A stretch of DNA of 17,035 nucleotides from Bacillota bacterium (GTDB lineage: Bacteria; Bacillota; Bacilli; Bacillales_B; DSM-18226). The notes beneath the pieces were generated by a model. It was not told the DNA's origin, did not search any database, and was given only the letters and a program-made list of their open reading frames with translations. Both the position numbers and the translations under genes were made by a program. This document shows positions 14,332 through 17,035 of the stretch, piece after piece (positions within the stretch are counted from its first letter, which is position 1; each line of letters begins with the position of its first letter). The stretch covers positions 1-17,035 of the forward strand of contig JAUZQA010000016.1 in assembly GCA_030705665.1 (NCBI GenBank), in the 5' to 3' direction.

Positions 14332-15390
14332 ATGAAAAATTATGAAATTGCCGTTCTCCCAGGAGATGGAATTGGTAAAGAAGTAGTACCTGTTGCTTTA
14401 AAAGTTTTGGATACGGTTGCGGAAATCCATGGAGGCTTAAAATTTGAATTTAAGGAGTTTCCTTGGAGTTGTGAGTATTACCTTGAACATGGAAAAATGA
14501 TGCCTGATGACGGATTAGAGATATTAAAAAATTACCATGCCGTTTTTTTGGGAGCAGTTGGGAATCCAGAACTAGTGCCTGACCATGTTTCATTATGGGG
14601 ACTGTTAATAAAAATACGAAGGGAATTCCAACAATCGATTAATATCCGTCCAGCCAAATTTTTCAAGGGCCTGAAGTCTCCTTTAGTGAACCCAAATGAT
14701 TTTGATTTAATTGTAGTCAGAGAAAACAGTGAGGGAGAATATAGTGAGGCTGGCGGGAGAATCCATCAAGGTGAGGATGAAATTGCAGTACAAAATGCTA
14801 TTTTTACACGAAAAGGAACTGAACGTGCGATGCGTTATGCTTTTGAACTTGCAAAGCAAAGAAGAGGACACGTAACGTCTGCGACGAAGTCAAATGGGAT
14901 TGTGCACTCGATGCCGTTTTGGGATGAGGTATTTAAGGACGTGAAGAAGGACTATCCTGAAATTAAAACAGCATCTTACCATATTGATGCGTTAGCGGCA
15001 TTTTTTGTAACGAGACCGCAAATCTTTGATGTGATTGTTGCCAGCAACCTGTTTGGTGATATTTTAACAGATATCGGCGGTGCCATAATGGGGAGTATTG
15101 GAATTGCTCCAGCGGCAAATATTAATTTAAATGGCAAATATCCATCCATGTTTGAACCGGTTCATGGTTCAGCACCCGATATTTACGGACAAGGAATCGC
15201 AAATCCAATTGGGCAAATTTGGACTGCTAAAATGATGCTGGATTATTTTGGAGAGAGGGAATTGGGCAAACAGCTGTTAAATGTGGTCGAAGACGTAACA
15301 AACGATGGAATTAAAACTTGTGATATTGGCGGTACATCATCAACAATTGAAGTCGCCGATGCAATCTGCAGCCGTTTAAAAGAGATATAA
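14332..15390 (+). CDS. Tartrate/D-malate-type decarboxylating dehydrogenase (TtuC/YcsA-like)
   Basis: 352 residues from ATG 14332, with AGGGGAGTG eight bases upstream. It belongs to the isocitrate/isopropylmalate dehydrogenase family: VLPGDGIGKEVVP (8-20), GLLIKIRREFQQSINIRPAK (90-109), RENSEGEYSEAGG (130-142), catalytic Tyr137 and Lys186 (SATKSNGI), metal Asp219/Asp243/Asp247 (SNLFGDILTDIGG), and the NAD-specific tail segment PVHGSAPDIYGQGIANP. The SLWGLL loop in place of the LeuB or Icd substrate loop points to tartrate dehydrogenase/decarboxylase or D-malate dehydrogenase (DmlA). It oxidises a 2-hydroxy diacid with NAD+, releasing CO2. The neighbouring GntR supports induction by that acid. 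Exact substrate is uncertain. Confidence 0.92.
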   Translation: MKNYEIAVLPGDGIGKEVVPVALKVLDTVAEIHGGLKFEFKEFPWSCEYYLEHGKMMPDDGLEILKNYHAVFLGAVGNPELVPDHVSLWGLLIKIRREFQQSINIRPAKFFKGLKSPLVNPNDFDLIVVRENSEGEYSEAGGRIHQGEDEIAVQNAIFTRKGTERAMRYAFELAKQRRGHVTSATKSNGIVHSMPFWDEVFKDVKKDYPEIKTASYHIDALAAFFVTRPQIFDVIVASNLFGDILTDIGGAIMGSIGIAPAANINLNGKYPSMFEPVHGSAPDIYGQGIANPIGQIWTAKMMLDYFGERELGKQLLNVVEDVTNDGIKTCDIGGTSSTIEVADAICSRLKEI

Positions 15391-15415
15391 TTCGAAGACA
15401 TGGTTCCAGGTCATT

Positions 15416-15470
15416 TGTAAAGAGGCTAATTCAAATGGTATTTGCCGTTTTGAATTAGCTTCTTTTTACT
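15416..15470 (+). terminator. Intrinsic terminator after the dehydrogenase
   Basis: AGAGGCTAATTCAAA pairs with TTTGAATTAGCTTCT with one G-T pair, and a run of T follows. It ends the regulator-dehydrogenase unit. Confidence 0.92.
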
Positions 15471-15531
15471 GCAAAAATAGTGTAACTAAAAATCTCCTTT
15501 ACCCGATAGTAGTTATCTGGGGAATTCTTTA

Positions 15532-15540
15532 TGTTATAAT
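15532..15540 (+). promoter_or_regulatory. Extended -10 promoter of the terminal gene
   Basis: TGTTATAAT is a perfect extended -10 (TGnTATAAT), about 58 bases before the start codon at 15599. The -35 is weak (TTATCT at 15513). Confidence 0.6.
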
Positions 15541-15598
15541 GGAATAAATAATTTACAGCTTTCATCATACATGATCATCCAATAGGGGGTTAGTGAAA

Positions 15599-17020
15599 AT
15601 GACTAACGAACGATTAATGCCAACTGAAATATTGATAAAAGACAAGAAGAAAACTTTTCATGGAACTGTTGTCCGTGCAGCAATACAATCCACTAGTAAA
15701 GTCATTCAAGTTAGAACGGCAGAAGCTGAGGACTACTACCTTGTTTATTTTAGAAATTCATGTATCTTTGGAGATCAGCTTGATACGATTCCAGCAGCTT
15801 CGTTTATTGACAAGGTATTCCATGATGGCCTCGTGATTGAACCATCACATCCAATTTTATCAGTACTTATCCCCAATAAATTGGTTACGATTCCAGCCCG
15901 AAACAAATTATTTCCGCATTTGCAAGCACATTATTCACCTCAGGAAATTGCCTATATCGCTACCACGCTTGACTCATTCTTCGATAAACCTACTATTGCA
16001 AAGTATATTGATCAAATTTATTTTAATCACAAAAGAAATGGTCAATATATGAAGGCATATCAAATATTGCAAATTTTAATCTCCTTTTTGCCACAATCAA
16101 ATCTAGTAAAAGAACGGATGTCATCTAGAGAATTTAATAATGCCCATGACTTTTACCATTCCTCAAGTTTACCGGCTATTTTAAAAAAAGACCCTCTGTA
16201 TGTTGAGCTATATTGTTTCAACAATCGAAACAATCCCGATTATCGACTTTTTTTAGAAAGTATCCTAAAATCACAAGATTCCTATGTTGAATTGATCCTG
16301 TTATGGCTCGAAAAGGAAAGAGGGTCACAAACTAGGGAAGAAATTGAAATCTATACAAAGATGGCTCTCAAATTTCTTTCTATTGAGCAGTGGATTCTCA
16401 TTTTAAGCCATGAAAATATTAACCCATTCCATATGCTGCAAGAGGCGCAGGTAATGATTGAGAAGATGATAGAAAATCGAAGTTATGAAAAAGCAGCACT
16501 TTACTTGTTAAATTTTATGGATGATCTCCCAGAACATTATGATTCAATTCTAAAGGTAATTTGGGAGAATGTAGATGCAAAATTTGTAGACGCTCATTTG
16601 GATCGTTTTATAAGGGTTCTCAAAAGGCTGGGAGATTCTGATAACTATAGACAAACGGAAGTCCAGATTTACCAATTAATTATCACCATGTTAAAGGAAT
16701 ATGACCTTAAAACTGCATTTGACAAACTTCAGCCGCTGCAAACAATTACACCTCATTCGCTGGTTTTACGTAAATTAGCTAAAATGGTTGGTTTGCTTGA
16801 GAATCCCGATCGCATGATGGAGTTAGGAGATTATTATGCAGAGTTTGAACAATTTGATCCTGCAATTGATTGCTATTCATGGGAGATGGAGCTTAAACCG
16901 CAAGACCCCGATCCGGTTTGGAAAATTAGCAAGATGTATCAACTAAAAGGCATGGCATCTGAAGCTGCTGCATACCAAAAAGTCTTCTCCCAACTAAAAG
17001 ATATACAAGAATCTATTTAA
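15599..17020 (+). CDS. Unrecognised cytoplasmic protein with helical, TPR-like repeats
   Basis: 473 residues from ATG 15599, preferred because AGGGGGT (15584-15590) is eight bases away; the GTG at 15593 is too close. I do not recognise a named family. Residues 1-95 look beta-rich (TEILIKDKKKTFHGTVVRAA, IQVRTAEAEDYYLVYF). From about 100 it is all helical, with short helix pairs such as YMKAYQILQILISFLP, RSYEKAALYLLNFMDDLPEH and AFDKLQPLQTI. The last 70 residues have a clear TPR pair (MELGDYYAEFEQFDPAIDCY, KMYQLKGMASEAAAYQKVF). There is no signal peptide or membrane helix. The shape suggests a scaffold or interaction protein; function and partners are unknown. Confidence 0.8.
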   Translation: MTNERLMPTEILIKDKKKTFHGTVVRAAIQSTSKVIQVRTAEAEDYYLVYFRNSCIFGDQLDTIPAASFIDKVFHDGLVIEPSHPILSVLIPNKLVTIPARNKLFPHLQAHYSPQEIAYIATTLDSFFDKPTIAKYIDQIYFNHKRNGQYMKAYQILQILISFLPQSNLVKERMSSREFNNAHDFYHSSSLPAILKKDPLYVELYCFNNRNNPDYRLFLESILKSQDSYVELILLWLEKERGSQTREEIEIYTKMALKFLSIEQWILILSHENINPFHMLQEAQVMIEKMIENRSYEKAALYLLNFMDDLPEHYDSILKVIWENVDAKFVDAHLDRFIRVLKRLGDSDNYRQTEVQIYQLIITMLKEYDLKTAFDKLQPLQTITPHSLVLRKLAKMVGLLENPDRMMELGDYYAEFEQFDPAIDCYSWEMELKPQDPDPVWKISKMYQLKGMASEAAAYQKVFSQLKDIQESI

Positions 17021-17035
17021 TTAAAAAGTGCAGGA

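Noticed and set aside
1..17035. CRISPR array, tRNA/rRNA, insertion sequence or phage genes
   Set aside because: No regularly spaced repeats, cloverleaf sequences, transposase motifs or terminal inverted repeats with target duplications were seen on either strand.

Overview
The window looks like chromosome from a low-GC, endospore-forming Bacillaceae member (Bacillus, Neobacillus or similar). The basis is AT-rich codon use, strong AGGAGG-type ribosome binding sites, frequent TTG starts, two CotF-like spore-coat genes, a Gram-positive lipoteichoic acid synthase and a PucR-type regulator tail. No IS element, phage gene, tRNA, rRNA or CRISPR array was seen.

Layout. The left part (1-4522) is a housekeeping and accessory mix: a truncated family-2 glycosyltransferase (-), a TVP38/DedA-like membrane protein (-), a small lipase-like alpha/beta hydrolase (+) that seems to use an ATT start, a truncated haemoglobin (+) behind an Fnr-type site, a two-gene spore-coat operon (-) and a DinB-family protein (+). 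The middle (4590-9890) is an aromatic-degradation island: a phenol-type sensor/regulator, a DmpM/MmoB-like monooxygenase effector protein, catechol 2,3-dioxygenase, an XylT/DmpQ-like [2Fe-2S] ferredoxin and, on the opposite strand, a 2-hydroxymuconate semialdehyde hydrolase. The right part (9990-17035) holds an LtaS-type lipoteichoic acid synthase, a drug-efflux-like MFS transporter, a GntR/FCD regulator with a tartrate/D-malate-type dehydrogenase, and an unrecognised protein with a TPR-like tail. Most transcription units end in clear intrinsic terminators.

How it works together. The regulator has an XylR_N-V4R sensor that keeps the phenol-contacting His/Trp and the zinc-binding Cys/Glu set of MopR/PoxR/DmpR, at the same relative spacing. 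Its output end is PucR-like (GAF-like, GGDEF-like, HTH_30) rather than a sigma-54 AAA+ module. A shared AACCTAATCA-containing element lies at a similar distance before a TATAAA box upstream of both the dmpM-like and the dioxygenase genes, and is the best candidate for its target. Catechol would be cleaved to 2-hydroxymuconate semialdehyde by the dioxygenase, kept active by the ferredoxin, and the ring-cleavage product hydrolysed by the XylF-like enzyme.

The odd point is what is missing. The DmpM-like coupling protein has no oxygenase, reductase or other phenol-hydroxylase subunit in the window, and a strong Shine-Dalgarno followed by only six codons sits just downstream of it. Either the hydroxylase is encoded elsewhere, or it was deleted and the effector gene was left behind.
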